Shown here piece after piece: positions 1 through 11,734 of a DNA stretch of 64,000 nt. The DNA is taken from positions 347,813 through 411,812 of the forward strand of contig CAJNOI010000078.1 in the NCBI GenBank assembly GCA_905250115.1. Reading direction: 5' to 3'. The notes below the pieces were generated by a model, which had not been told where the DNA came from, ran no database searches, and saw only the letters and a list, made by a program, of their open reading frames with translations. Positions within the stretch are counted from its first letter, which is position 1, and each line of letters starts with the position of its first letter. The translations under genes and the position numbers were made by a program. Source of the stretch: Adineta steineri. Lineage: Eukaryota; Rotifera; Eurotatoria; Adinetida; Adinetidae.

Positions 1-1
1 T

Positions 2-318
2 GTTGAATTTGTACAAGTAATAGTTGATGATGATGTTATTGGTGTACCATCATGTTCTAAAGCTGAAACAAGGACAATTTCATCGGATGATTGTGTCTAA
101 AAATAGAAAATTTTATAAATAATAATGGTAATTTAATTAACGAACGATTTCTTCTGATGTTAGAATGCGAACTCGATTTGATGACGATGCAGCAATTTGT
201 TGAAATTGCCAAAGTGCTCGAGTATTTCGTGAAACTCGATAGTTTCGACGAAGAAAAGCAAATACTTGACTGGCATGAATTGGAGTTTCCATATAAATCT
301 AAAATAATATATAACTAG
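2..318 (+). CDS. 3' end of an unknown gene entering from the left (partial)
   Basis: The best model joins a short exon at 2-41 to a terminal exon at 107-318. The junction is a GT at 42-43 and an AG at 105-106, which keeps one frame (phase 1). The terminal exon encodes about 70 residues, rich in acidic and hydrophobic residues (for example LMTMQQFVEIAKVLEYFVKL), and ends at TAG 316-318. Its codons are richer in G and C than the flanks, which suggests real coding sequence. Without splicing, the first frame would end at a stop at 98-100, so the gene could end there instead. I recognise no domain and propose no function. Most of the gene lies outside the window. Confidence 0.4.
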
Positions 319-1347
319 AAAAATATATGATAAATATTTTCCTTATCGTATAATTTTTATATAGTATATTTCGAGAAAAAACGGTGTAAATTCATTTATC
401 TATCTGACATTCATTTAATCAAACTAAAACGAAGTATAAATCCATATTTTACTTTTGTTGATATAAGAACGAATAAACTATCGGTAGTTGTCAGTAGTTA
501 TCAATGACTGAATTATCTACTCTGTTAATTCAGAGTTAGTAGGAAGCACAGTTTGACTATACTTGATTTGAGTTCTTCTTTATTTGAATGAAGAATAAGA
601 ATATTAAAATTGATTTAGTTTTTGGATTCAAGATAAAAATAATCTCGAAGAGACCGGAAGAAGAATATCCACTGTGCACACAAAAAGAGTCGAACAATTT
701 TATTTTTACTTCCTTATTCATAGTTTTCATAAAAAAAGTTACAGCTACAAATCATTCACCATTATACGAGCGTGGAATTTTCATTTAATATAGTTCATAT
801 TTTCAATTATCCTTTACTTAAATCAATTTGTTATATTAATCGAAAAAGTAATCGAGTAAACCATATAGAAACAAAATGCAGCTTCGTTTCATAAATCAAA
901 AAATTTATGTGTGATTTTCTTTATTTAAAATGGAATTTAACTATTGAGAATCAATCATTATTTACGAGTGTCTTTATCTATTGATTATTTAACACAAGTG
1001 ATCGAAAATAGAAATATATCTATACGAGATAAGATCTTGTTATACACTACATAGATCAAAGAATCAGAAAAATCAATACAACACATGAAATGATTCTCTA
1101 TAAATAAAAAAATATATCGATTGATCGCTATACTTTTGCTATAAACTACAATCTTTCAGTAGATATGTTATTTGACTCTTCAATATTTATATTTTGTCTT
1201 CCTTATCAAACTATTACTTTTGATATTCGACCATCTGTTTCTTCGTACATACATTGATTCACTCATCATTATCGACACTAAATAATAGAATAGAACACAA
1301 GACTAATATTATTTTGTTCATCTAATTTGTATATATATTTGACAAAA
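319..1347. other. Intergenic, no gene seen
   Basis: AT-rich sequence between the end of the left partial gene and the galactonate dehydratase start. The only open frames are short and low in complexity. The last 100 bases hold the presumed promoter of the dehydratase, but I see no clear TATA box. Confidence 0.5.
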
Positions 1348-2962
1348 ATGAAGATTGAAAAGATGGAAATGTTTCATGTTAAGCCACGATGGCTTTTTCT
1401 TAAAGTGAGTTTATTCTCAAATAATTAAAACTATATATTAATATTGAATGTCTAGATCACATGTGATGATGGTACAGTAGGTTGGGGTGAACCAGTAGTA
1501 GAAGGACGTGCTCAAACAGTTGAAACAGCTGTCAAAGTAATTTAATTTAATGAGCAAAACAAAATTTTTCATATAAAGATAATTCCTTTTAGGAAATTGC
1601 ACGATATTTAATTGGTCAGGTAGGAATTCAACTATAAGGATATGTTTTATTTCTCATATTTTTGAAATTAGGATCCACGAGATATTGAAAAACATTGGCA
1701 AATAATCTATCGTGGCAATTTCTATCGGTATATGATTGATTCAAACTTTTTCATAATATATTTCATTTTTGTATAGAAATGGACCTATTTTAACCAGTGC
1801 TCTATCAGGTGTTGAACAAGCTCTTTGGGATATTCTTGGCAAACAGTACATTTTCATCTTTTTCTTCTGTCGCATTTTTTATTTTCGTTTTTATTTAGTC
1901 TTAATGTACCTGTTTGGCGTTTACTTGGTGGTAAAGTACGTGATCGTATTCGTATGTATGGTTGGCTATCATTAGAACCGACTGGTGATTATATTGATAT
2001 GTATGCGAAAAGTATCAATGAAAATGTCGAAGGATTTACTGCATATAAAACATGTCCAATTCCACCAATGCAAATGATTGAACAACCAGATGTATTACAT
2101 GCTATTCGAGATAATATTACTCTTCTTCGAGATAAAGTTGATAAAAAAATTGATGTGGCACTTGATTTCCATGGAAGATGTACACCTGCCATGGTAAGTT
2201 TAATTGAGTTGTTATTTATGTTTGAAATAAGATTGATTTTTTTTATAGTCTCGACGTTTAATTCATATGATTGAAGATGTCGATATTATGTTTATTGGTA
2301 AGTATTATTGTATAGAACAACATCATAGTCAGGAATAAAATGTAACCATGAAAAATATTTTTTAACACTGATGTTATAGAATTTTCATAACTCTACTTTT
2401 TTCTTTAAAAAATTCAGAAGAACCCGTATTACCAGGTGATGTAGCTGCTTTGAAACAGTTATCTTCTTCTACAAGTATTCCTATTGCTGCTGGAGAACGT
2501 TTGTTTACACGTTGGCAATTCAATGATTTAATTGAACAACAAGCTGTTGCAATTATCCAACCTGATATATCCCATTGTGGTGGTATTTTTGAAGCTAGAA
2601 AAATTGCTTCTATGGCTGAAGCTCGAAATATTGCTGTAGCACCTCATTGTCCATTGGGTCCTATTGCTTTAGCTGCTTCATTACAATTTGCTTCGTGTAC
2701 ACCTAATTTTCTATGTCAAGAACATTTAACATTAGGTCATGATTATTTGAAAGTACCATTTCAAGTAAAAAGATAGAATTCATACATTTTGAATTATCAA
2801 TTAATTTGTTATATTTAGGTGAAAGAAGGATATGTCGATGTACCATATCTACCTGGACTTGGAATTGAAGTCGACGAAGAAAAAGTACGAGCAGGAATAT
2901 TTTCAGGTGATTGGTCCACACCACAATTTCGACTTAAAGATGGTAGTTTCGCTGAATGGTAG
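1348..2962 (+). CDS. D-galactonate dehydratase-like enolase-superfamily enzyme, 9 exons
   Basis: Exons are 1348-1404, 1456-1536, 1593-1619, 1672-1727, 1777-1845, 1899-2193, 2249-2297, 2418-2764 and 2819-2962. They give a 374-residue protein, close to the 382 of E. coli DgoD, and it aligns from end to end (PRWLFLK near the start, DGSFAEW at the end). The family dehydrates D-galactonate to 2-keto-3-deoxygalactonate with a Mg-bound enolate intermediate. All key residues are present at the correct spacing: metal ligands Asp186 (DFHGR), Glu212 (FIEEP) and Glu238 (AAGE), and acid/base histidines His188 and His288 (APHCP). Animals normally lack this enzyme, so bacterial or fungal origin is inferred, yet eight short GT-AG introns interrupt it. 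No signal peptide, so probably cytosolic. A related sugar-acid dehydratase activity is possible. Confidence 0.92.
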
Positions 2963-5051
2963 AACTAATCGTTTCTTACTGCTTGTTTAAAAATATATCA
3001 AAGAAAAATTTGTTTGACCAATAAAATCGAAATACAATCTATGCTATACTCGTACATTAAATAATATCTATTCAGGTATTTTAACATTTTTGTGACCATG
3101 AAGGTTTTTTGAGAAGATTATGATAGTATTCAATACTATTGATTTTAATGTATATTAATCATAGATAGCTGTTTAAAGTTATGTAATCAGATTTATTTGA
3201 AAAAAATCAACTCTGATCTTTTTCTCTAAAATTTTCTTAATCATTACATATTCAAATGTTTAATTAAGTCATTCATTTAGACAGGGAAATAATTCGAAGT
3301 TCTTTTTGTTTTTGTTATTTACATACACATATAATATTATGTTCAAGTATTTTATTTACCTTGTTAATCAAAGAACAAGATAATTAATTAGATTGACTAT
3401 TGAATGACAAATGAATATTTCCAAAGACAATAATATTGTTCATTAATTTTACTCATTTTTAAGAAAATATTAGAATATCATAATTTAGACAAGGATTATC
3501 TAGTAAATAAATGTTACTCACTATAATTTTGTTTGATTATCACTTATGTCTTAATAAATGGTAACAAGTTGTCTGGCTTATAAAAGATCACATGTTCATC
3601 GAATATTTATTAGCATTGATCTGAATAAATATCTGATAAATGTTATAGTTAAGATTTTCATTAGACATCTATTTGTAGATCACATGTTTAATGAATGTAT
3701 CTCACGATAGATTCATTCATCAATATGTTTTCTTGTTCAGAAAATCTTTGCCTCAGACAAGAGAACACGAATTTTATAAAAACGGAATATTTTGTATCAT
3801 ATTCTTATTCTCGTATCTGATTCATTGTACACTAAAAGTCATGAGTTTGATATCATTTTGACAGTTTATAAATCTGGTGAATATTTCTGATCACAATTCT
3901 ATTCATCTACTATGTTTACTTGTTAATATTAAGTGTTCATTTGTCAGTTTAAAAAAAGATAAATGATAATTAAATCCTTACAACGGCAAGTATAATGATT
4001 TCATTCATTGCTTTTGTATATGGATGATGACTAGGACTAAATTGATTACACTATTTGAAGTACATATAGCCAATGAATGACGGTAACCATTGTGGTATTC
4101 AAAAACTGTGTTACTTTCGAAGTAAAAATCAAATTTCATCAACGAATTGAAGAGTGTTGAGTGATTGAATAATATGAATCACGAAAATATCGTTCTATAA
4201 CGTTGTTCACCTAAGTAATAAGACTTGTAAAATGACCAACACACAGAAATTGACGCAAGATTAGAACAAGTATGACGCAGATTTTATTTCCATATTTCAT
4301 TTGAGATGTTGCGAAAGCTGTGTATCAAACAACTAATCGAAGATGATATAAAAAATGACTAGGAGTTTTCCAAAAGTCCCATTTCCAATTCTTGCTCTTA
4401 AAAAAAGGCACGTTCAGTTCGATAGATTGATGAAATATCACATAAAAAATAGACAACGATTATCTTTGTAATATTTCCATTGATAATTTTTGCTAACTGG
4501 AAAATACAGGTTATCAATTAAATAATGAATAACTGATCACATATTAAATGAAGAATGTTAAAAATCATTTTGTTCAAAATCTATATTGATTTTGAAAGAT
4601 AAATATCCGAACAAGTTATGATATACATAGAACTTAATTGATGATCAATTATTAACCAATCAAAATCGCATTCAGCTATTTCGTTCACTATCAGCCAATG
4701 GTTTCTAATGAATACACTATATTCGAAATTATGTATTAGATGAACGTATTCGATTGCATTTGCCAAAACTTTGTTCAGCTATTTTGTTTATTTTGTACCA
4801 TTGAGATTACGTAGTTTGTAGAAGAGATATTACACAAAATAAAGACAGATATTACACTTAAGACATGCCCGACCACCAAGATCATTTTCGCTTCTTTCGT
4901 TCATTGAGAAGTAAAAGATTTGTATATAATCATGTAAAAAAGTTTTATATAGTAAATGAATAACTGTAACAAACACTTTATTCATGTATTTGTTCATTCA
5001 AGAAATAAAACTCTCAGTTAGTGATTTATTTAGAGGTTTTATGAGATATGA
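2963..5051. other. Intergenic, no gene seen
   Basis: About 2 kb of very AT-rich DNA between the dehydratase and the convergent B-box gene. No open frame has a protein-like composition, and I see no RNA gene or ordered repeat. Confidence 0.5.
3020..3025 (+). terminator. Polyadenylation signal of the dehydratase gene
   Basis: AATAAA 57 bases after the stop codon at 2962, in AT-rich sequence. This is the usual place for a cleavage signal in such a compact gene. Confidence 0.5.
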
Positions 5052-5849
5052 TTAAATCTTAGGTGGTTGTTTTGTAGCAGAAACTACAATCGGTTGTTGC
5101 TCTTCTAAATGAAGAATATCATTAGCTTTGAGAATTCAATGTTGAGGTATCATGCCAAAAAAGAATTATATATTATCTATTCCATCCTCAATACTTTTAG
5201 TCTACGACTAATGATTCATAATTAGAAATTAAATTTTAGAGAAAAGTATAATTGATAATCTATTGTTTATCTTACCTTCAACTTGCTGATATAGTTGTTG
5301 TTGAGTTACCGCATGATTGGATTTTTCTTCGACGTAAATAAGTTGATTCCAAACAATCTGGTTACTTAATTCTGTATGTAATTCAACCAAGACTGGCTTT
5401 GTTATATGTTTCAATTCATAATTAAATTCATTGAGCTTATACTTCAATTGTTTTAAATCAGCCTCGATAAAATTTTCTGTTTCTCTTAAATTCGCTAACT
5501 CTTGTGAAAATCTTTTAAAATCATCGCTAAGTTTCGTTCGTTTCGAATTTACTAATTGGCTAACTTGTTGTCGAGTATTATCAGCAACTATTTTGATTTT
5601 TTCAATCATCATATATTCCCATTCATTAATCTGAGCAATAAGTGGATTATGTATATTATGACGTTGCGTAGCTTTGTCAATTTTATCCAGGAGACTATTA
5701 CGACGTGCAATTACGGAAGCCATCTCATTGAATAAGATTCCACGATGAATGTTAAAGTCTTTCGTACAAAAATACCTATCACATCCTGTACAATAACTTG
5801 TTCCAAGTTGTTTTTGACACATGCAACATCGAGTTTTTGTTTTTGTCAT
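5052..5849 (-). CDS. B-box zinc-finger protein with coiled coil, 2 exons
   Basis: Exon 1 is 5849-5276 and exon 2 is 5125-5052. The 150-bp intron begins GTAAGA and ends AAG, and the shared codon reads Ala. The product is about 215 residues. Residues 1-40 form a B-box-like zinc motif: CCMC, then CTGC, then FCTKDFNIH supplying Cys, Asp and His ligands. From about residue 45 to 180 there is a long predicted coiled coil (many Glu/Lys/Gln with heptad Leu/Ile). There is no RING finger and no C-terminal NHL or SPRY domain, so it is shorter than a full TRIM protein. B-box/coiled-coil proteins of this form are, to my knowledge, numerous in bdelloid rotifers. The function is unknown; oligomerising ubiquitin-related or scaffold roles are only inferred. 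Confidence 0.75.
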
Positions 5850-7886
5850 TTCTAAAAGTATTATACAATAGAATTTTATTCATACGATGAATTACATGGG
5901 TTATGAGGATTCACCGACATAACTAGTATATCAAGTTCATCAATTTTAAGATAATTCTCGCTTACTTGAGAAACTGATAAAATCAGCAATGGTGTTGCTT
6001 TTCAATTACGATAGTGAAATGAAGAAGGTAAAAAAAACAAGTCAAGTTCGATATTTTTTCTTTGACGACTGATGCGTTCTTTCTTTGGCTTCACGTAGTG
6101 ATTGAAATATGTTGAGTGGCAGCATTGAAATTATAGCTCACGAGATGGTATTGATTAAAAAAGAAACCTTTAATTTCATCTGTACACGTATTTCGTACTT
6201 TTTTATATCAAGAACATAACATGAAGCTTAATAATAAAATATGAAAGAAAAAATATAAGTAAATCAGATACTTCTTTAAGGACATAATATAATTAAATTG
6301 AAGTTCAATCGAAAATACTTTAAGTTTACAATTGATTATTAACCTGAGATTTATATGCGTAACGCAATACAATGAAATTTTTGTAAGTTGGTAGATAAGA
6401 AATGATGAGATGGACCCATATAGCAACTGTTTGAATATTATACATATTTTATACTAGCAATGAAAGGGTGTGTACTGATGAGCAAGTTGATTGACAATGT
6501 TTTGGTCGCATAATCACTTTCACTGACAAACTAACAAATTTTAAATATTACATGCCGATAGCGTATGTGAAGGAAGTTTTTTTAATTTTCAAGGTATGTG
6601 AAATTTAGGTATAAAAATGATTCTACTATTGTAAGAACAAAACTTGATGTTGCTCGGGCCAAATGAAAGAGGGTACATCCAAACACTAATCGATTCGAAG
6701 AATACTATGTTTTGTTCTTAGAATAGTAGAATCATTTTTATACTTATATTTCACATACCTAAAAAACTAAATAACTTCTTCCACACACGCTATCGGCAAG
6801 TAATATTTTAAATTTATTAGTTTCTTAGTGAAAGTGATTATTTGACTGGAACATTGGCAATCAACTTGCTCATCAGTACACACCCTTCCATTATAAGTCT
6901 GTGAATAATAAGGCTTTTATATTACTAAAATTGATTCGCACACTGATTTGTTTGATAAAGACAAACAGCAGAAAAATACAAAACTTACTGACTGAGTTTT
7001 TTCCTGTTCTATATTACCATATAGAAGTTTTGTATTTATTTTTGAGACACTATCTGCAGCAATATTTGCATCATTTTATTTTGTATTTTCTTCAATTTTT
7101 TATTCGGTCACTGACAAAAACTTTAGACTAAATAATCAACGTCTACAAATTGAAACCTCTTCTATAAAAACAATAGTATTTGTTATGCAGAAGTCTGCTA
7201 GGTCAATAATTACATTTCACTACAAAATAAATCAAATTTTGGAAGATATTTTGCTTATTATTATTCGTATACCTAGAATATATAGTGCACTTTGAATTTA
7301 TGGATACAACTAAATTAAGCAGTTTGATGTTGGCCACTAAAAAGCACTAGACAAAATGATTATCCTTTCGCTTAATAACAAAAGAACGAGCCTTATTGTT
7401 CTAATAAAATTCATTAAGAGTTATTAATATTTTAGCTCACCTACGCTGAAAGTGTGTGTGCCGGTACTGAAGAATTTTGCGAGATTTATATTACAATACA
7501 ATAGATTATATTGAAAAACGAAAAATATCTGTCAATATTTATTAAAGGTATGATATAATCACTCATATTATCTCAATATGAGATGAAAGAATATAAATAA
7601 TTTGCTAAAATTTCAAACGTATATTCATTTTCAATCTATAAAATTACACATATTTCATTCTATTGATCATTTTTTCGTATAAGAGAAAAAAATACAATGA
7701 AAGTTTCCCATCAATAACTTCTTTCTTTCTTTCTTATAAAAGAAACGATGATTCATATGTCATTCAACTGAACTAATCGTATCATTCGTTTTTCTTAATT
7801 CATATAGAACAGTGATTCTTTATATTCTTAGTTGTTTATACGAAATGAATTTTTCTTAGATTTAGTAATATCATCATTAAAAAATC
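5850..7886. other. Intergenic, holds a large foldback repeat
   Basis: No convincing gene between the divergent B-box gene and the coiled-coil gene. The notable content is the inverted repeat at 6459-6892, listed separately. The short open frames around 6208-6426 and 6901-7131 are low-complexity hydrophobic sequence and look accidental. Confidence 0.5.
6459..6892. repeat. Foldback element of about 430 bp (imperfect inverted repeat)
   Basis: The left arm, about 6459-6641, begins near AGGGTGTGTACTGATGAGCA. The right arm, about 6703-6892, is its imperfect reverse complement and ends TGCTCATCAGTACACACCCT. A loop of about 60 bp separates them. The arms pair over roughly 180 bases with scattered mismatches and small gaps. 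No transposase frame is present. It resembles a non-autonomous foldback or MITE-type DNA element. I could not define a target-site duplication with confidence. Confidence 0.8.
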
Positions 7887-9367
7887 ATGCATGCTAGTCA
7901 GAAATTTCAAGGTGCCAAACCACCTCGGTAAATATTCGAATAATTTGTTGAAAACTTCATTTTTTATTCGTATATATTCAGCATTCCTACTCGATCGGCT
8001 CTTGTTCAACAACCAACACAAATTGCACCAGTTAAACGATTAGCAAGTAATACACCAGTAACGAAAACAAGAGCTTCAAGTATGGTTAAATCTCAATGTT
8101 AGTTTATTTCTATTATTAAATTGAATATTCTTTTTAAAATATTTATTTATTTTCAGCTGCATATAATATTCCAAGAGCATCTACTGTAACGGCTACTGCT
8201 CCACTTGTTTCACAAATGAAAAAAGTTTGTTATAGAAAAATTTATAAAAACAAAAGATTTTTTTTCTCAAGTCAATTAGCGAACAAGATCTTGTTAATGT
8301 TGTATCTCGAACTCAAAAATCTCGATTTGGATTTGTTAAAAAACCCGGTGAATTAGCTGGTGATAACTGAGTTGTTTTTTTTTCTCTTTCAATTCTTTCT
8401 ATTTTAAATTTTATAGCTGTTCGAGAAGATGCTCAATATATATCACCAGCAAAACCTACTGCTCCATCACGTGTTAGTGGTGCTTGGAAGAAAGTTTGTA
8501 TTTTATTATCAAAAGAAAATCTTCATACAAAAATCTTTTAGAATGGTGAAGATTTAGCTGATGAACGTGATCGACGTGAACTTATTCTTGCTCAAAATGA
8601 ACTTTTACAAATAGTTTTTACTAATCAATTATTCAATGAAATAGTTCAATCAAATCGACAGCAACAAACTGTAAAAACAACATGAATAAAACTCTAAATT
8701 TAATTCTTGAAAAATATTTAGGCTCGCTTCGGTAAATTACATCGTGCTGCTTATCGAATAATAAATGATATTAATACTTTACAAGAGACACGAAAAAAAG
8801 CTGTTGTAGATAAAATCGTTGGAAATATTATTAAAAATTTAGTTCGTTCTTTCTTAAATTTATTTTATTTATTAATTATAAATATTTAGGGAGATACATT
8901 AAGTAAAATTGTTCGTTTATTTAATGATTATGATCAAAAACAACAAACACTTGATATATGTCTTTCAAATAAGCTCGATCGTCTTAATATTCAATGTCTA
9001 ACAAATGATATTACAGATGAAAATAAAGGTATTCGATTTGAAATAAAATACTTTAGTAAATTATCTTTTTTACAGAAAATTGGAATCGTATATGTGAACA
9101 ATTAATTGAATTAATTGAATCAAATGATTTAGCACAAATGAATACAATGGATTTAGAAACTTATTCGAAATTAATTCTTGAACTTGATTCAACTATAAAT
9201 TCATTTAAACAAACAATTTCAAAGTAAGAATATTTTTTTTTCTAGAAATTTTATTTGAGAATTTTTTGTTTTTTTATAGTCATAAACATGTGGTAGCCGC
9301 AAGTGAAAAAGCTATGTTAGAAGTATCTGTTCGGCTTATTGATCAATATAACAATAACAAAAAATAA
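7887..9367 (+). CDS. Basic-plus-coiled-coil protein, 10 exons (possibly HAUS8-like)
   Basis: Exons: 7887-7927, 7982-8097, 8157-8224, 8272-8359, 8417-8493, 8542-8670, 8722-8841, 8890-9028, 9076-9223 and 9280-9367. All junctions keep frame, giving 337 residues, and the introns are 48-60 bp. The start ATG gives MHASQKFQG and is the first in-frame ATG. Residues 1-130 are basic, rich in Ser, Thr and Pro, and likely disordered. Residues from about 135 on are alpha-helical with coiled-coil character (RELILAQNELLQIVFTNQLF and later segments). A basic tail followed by a helical bundle matches the plan of HAUS8/Hice1, the microtubule-binding subunit of augmin. The resemblance is weak and rests mostly on architecture, so the name is tentative. 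It could be any microtubule or centrosome coiled-coil protein. Confidence 0.7.
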
Positions 9368-9720
9368 TATTTATGATTATCATCTAATTCTGAACATTTG
9401 ATAGATTTTTTCTTCTTAAATATAATATTTGTCATGAATTTTCTTAATAGAGAATAAAATATAATAAAATCCATTTAAAACTGCATGCACAATATAGTGG
9501 CGCCCTCTGTAAACAAAAAACATTTTACTATATGAAAATCTGATATTTATCTGAGGAAATCATCGTATATTATTAAGAAATTTTAATTAAATTTACGTTA
9601 AAATGTAAAATTTTGTTATTTGTATTTTGCGTAATATAAAGAGGAAATTATAATCATTGGATTTTATCCATCAATACAGCTGCTGTTTATATTTCATTAT
9701 TTTTATTTCTATTTAATTCA
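9368..9720. other. Intergenic between coiled-coil gene and ZNF511-like gene
   Basis: AT-rich spacer. AATAAA-type signals near 9453 and 9463 fit the 3' end of the upstream gene. The second half presumably holds the promoter of the zinc-finger gene. Confidence 0.45.
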
Positions 9721-10242
9721 ATGGAGATGAATTCTAGTAACTCATCAAAACGTTTTCGTACTGAAGATTCTTCGATTAATTCGAATTGTTTTTTATCAGA
9801 CGATCTTATTTTTTGTCCATTTTGTACATTTAATAGCAATTCACAAGTTGATATCGATTTTCATAATCATATTCATCATCAACATCAATGTTCTCAATGT
9901 TTACATATATTTCCTAGTTATTTTCTTCTTGAACTTCATATGGATGAAATACATAATACATATTCAACAATTCAATCATATCGTTGTTTGATTGAAACAT
10001 GTTCGAAAATATTTTCTAATATTGATCAACGTTCTCAACATATAAATACGGAACATTATACAAAAAATTATTCTTTAAATAAGATATATTCATTATTTTC
10101 AAGTCATGAACAATTAATTAAAATGAAAAACAATGATAAAGATAAGAAATTTGGTTGTGATAGTCAAAAAACATTTTTACGTAATTCACGTTTAAAACCA
10201 CGAGAATTTCTTCCTTCACATTGGGATGGTAATGATGAATAA
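9721..10242 (+). CDS. ZNF511: C2H2 zinc-finger protein, ZNF511-like
   Basis: A single exon of 173 residues. Three C2H2-type units are visible. The first is CPFC ending HNHIHH (about residues 31-56). The second is CSQC ending HMDEIH (about 59-79). The third is CLIETC ending HINTEH (about 90-113). The second and third match the order and spacing of human ZNF511 closely, including the CSxCxxxFPSxxLLxxHxxxxH pattern and the wide Cys-x4-Cys of the third. The function of ZNF511 is poorly known; a nuclear nucleic-acid-binding role is inferred. The stop lies only 52 bp before the RPS12 start, with no polyadenylation signal between them, so the two may share a transcript. Confidence 0.85.
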   Translation: MEMNSSNSSKRFRTEDSSINSNCFLSDDLIFCPFCTFNSNSQVDIDFHNHIHHQHQCSQCLHIFPSYFLLELHMDEIHNTYSTIQSYRCLIETCSKIFSNIDQRSQHINTEHYTKNYSLNKIYSLFSSHEQLIKMKNNDKDKKFGCDSQKTFLRNSRLKPREFLPSHWDGNDE

Positions 10243-10248
10243 TAGAAT

Positions 10249-10269
10249 TTTTTGTTATTGTTATTCTAG
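10249..10269 (+). promoter_or_regulatory. Possible trans-splice acceptor before RPS12
   Basis: A T-rich tract ends in TTATTCTAG at 10269, 26 bases before the RPS12 ATG and 7 bases after the ZNF511-like stop. It has the form of a 3' splice site, but the short gap has no matching donor. Spliced-leader trans-splicing is known in bdelloid rotifers, so this could separate the two messages of a dicistronic unit. An ordinary 5'-UTR intron starting further upstream is the alternative. Confidence 0.45.
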
Positions 10270-10294
10270 ATTCTTAAACGTCACCCATATCATC

Positions 10295-10764
10295 ATGTCG
10301 GACACCGAGATGGACGAGACGCCACGCGCCTCGGATGAAGTCGACTTGAATAAGTCGTTACAGGAAGTACTTAAATCAGCTGCACGTAATGATGGTCTTG
10401 CACGTGGTTTACGAGGTAATATCATTATGATATTTTAATAAGAAAAATATTTTTTTCTTTCAATTTTTTAGAATCAGTCAAGGCCTTAGATCGACGTGAA
10501 GCTCACCTTTGTGTATTAGCATCAAATTGTGACGAAGCCAATTACGTTAAATTAATTGAAGCATTATGTGCTGAACATAATATCAATTTATTACGTGTTG
10601 ATGATAATAAAAAATTAGGTGAATGGGCTGGTTTATGCAAATTGGACAAAGATGGCAAAGCACGAAAAGTAGTTCGTTGCAGTTGCTGTGTTGTTCGTGA
10701 CTTCGGTGATGAAACACAAGCTCATGATCAATTAGTTGAATACATGAAGAAAAACAAACAATAA
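10295..10764 (+). CDS. RPS12: 40S ribosomal protein S12 (eS12)
   Basis: Exons 10295-10415 and 10472-10764 give 137 residues, against 132 in human. Diagnostic stretches are [36 protein letters not shown] and [20 protein letters not shown], with the Cys-rich [10 protein letters not shown] near the end. The protein is a component of the small ribosomal subunit head (beak region). The splice sites are GTAATA and TTTTTTAG. The first exon has more G and C than its surroundings, as usual for highly expressed ribosomal protein genes. It lies head to tail behind the ZNF511-like gene. Confidence 0.97.
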
Positions 10765-10852
10765 GCATTGAAATTGATCATACAGGAAAAAAAAGTCATA
10801 TATGCTTTTTTGTTTTTGAGTTGGTTTATATAACCAACAAATATTTTACATC

Positions 10853-10858
10853 AATAAA
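10853..10858 (+). terminator. Polyadenylation signal after RPS12
   Basis: AATAAA 89 bases after the RPS12 stop. It is the first such signal after the start of the ZNF511-like gene that lies downstream of both reading frames, which supports a shared 3' end. Confidence 0.55.
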
Positions 10859-11361
10859 ATAAAAAGAAGAGAAAAATTGAAATCTATTTAATTATATTAT
10901 TCTATATTTAAACAAATATTGAGATGAAATAAATTTTGAATTAAAATAATACGTGACGTGAGGTTTTTCTGTAATCATTGAAATCAAAACATATTTCGGA
11001 TCATTATAATGAATCGCTTATGCAATGCTATATATTATATTTTAATATATCTCGTAAATCGTCTCCATTAATTGCTTTAGTCAATCATACCATAAATGAA
11101 AGTGTGTACTAGTTCCTTCTTTTTGAAAATGTATATTGATTTGACGATCAAATAATTCTATACAAAAGGTATAATTCAATACTGAAATTAATGAAATAAC
11201 ACGAAAAACGTTTAGCAAAATTTAGAAGAATTTTTGAACTTATTCTTCGTCTCTAATTTTGAGAAACTATTTATACATTAATCATATTAATGAAAGAAAA
11301 ATTCAATGAAAAAAACTAGAGTGCAATAGATCCTAGTGAATATTTACGTAATACTTTAATT

Positions 11362-11734
11362 TACAAGTAACGCTCGTCTAAGACTCGCTTAGCTCTTTCC
11401 CGTAGAAATGGTATTCTACAATGCTACGGGACCTTTTCCTTACATAACTTGCAAACACTAACATCAGATTCGTGTTCCCCGACCTGAAAAACCGTTTCGT
11501 CAAATTTTATATCAAAAAAAAAAATTTTTCGTAAAAAAATGGGCCTTTGTCTAAAAAACGTTTTTTTAAAGAATCTTGAAAAACTAACATCAGATTCGAA
11601 GTCCTTGCATCGGAATACCTCTAGAAATGTCGTTTTTGAAAAATCGATTTTCGATGTTTTTTTGACCCTGCGGACAGACAGGCAATCAAACAAACAATTT
11701 ATGTTTACTAGATTCTTCTCTACGAGAAAGAGAA
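11362..11734 (-). mobile_element. MITE-like repeat, copy 1 (reverse orientation)
   Basis: Reading + strand it starts ACAAGTAACGCTCGTC, passes GACTCGCTTAGCTCTTTC and GACCCTGCGGACAGACAGG, and ends CTACGAGAAAGAG. It is the reverse complement of the copies at 19183-19472 and 60605-60889 and is about 80 bp longer in the middle. Inner blocks such as TCGATTTTCGATGTTTTTTT are shared. The ends carry the inverted pair CTCTTTCTCGTAGA / TCTACGAGAAAGAG, degenerate on one side here. No protein is encoded. Confidence 0.75.
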
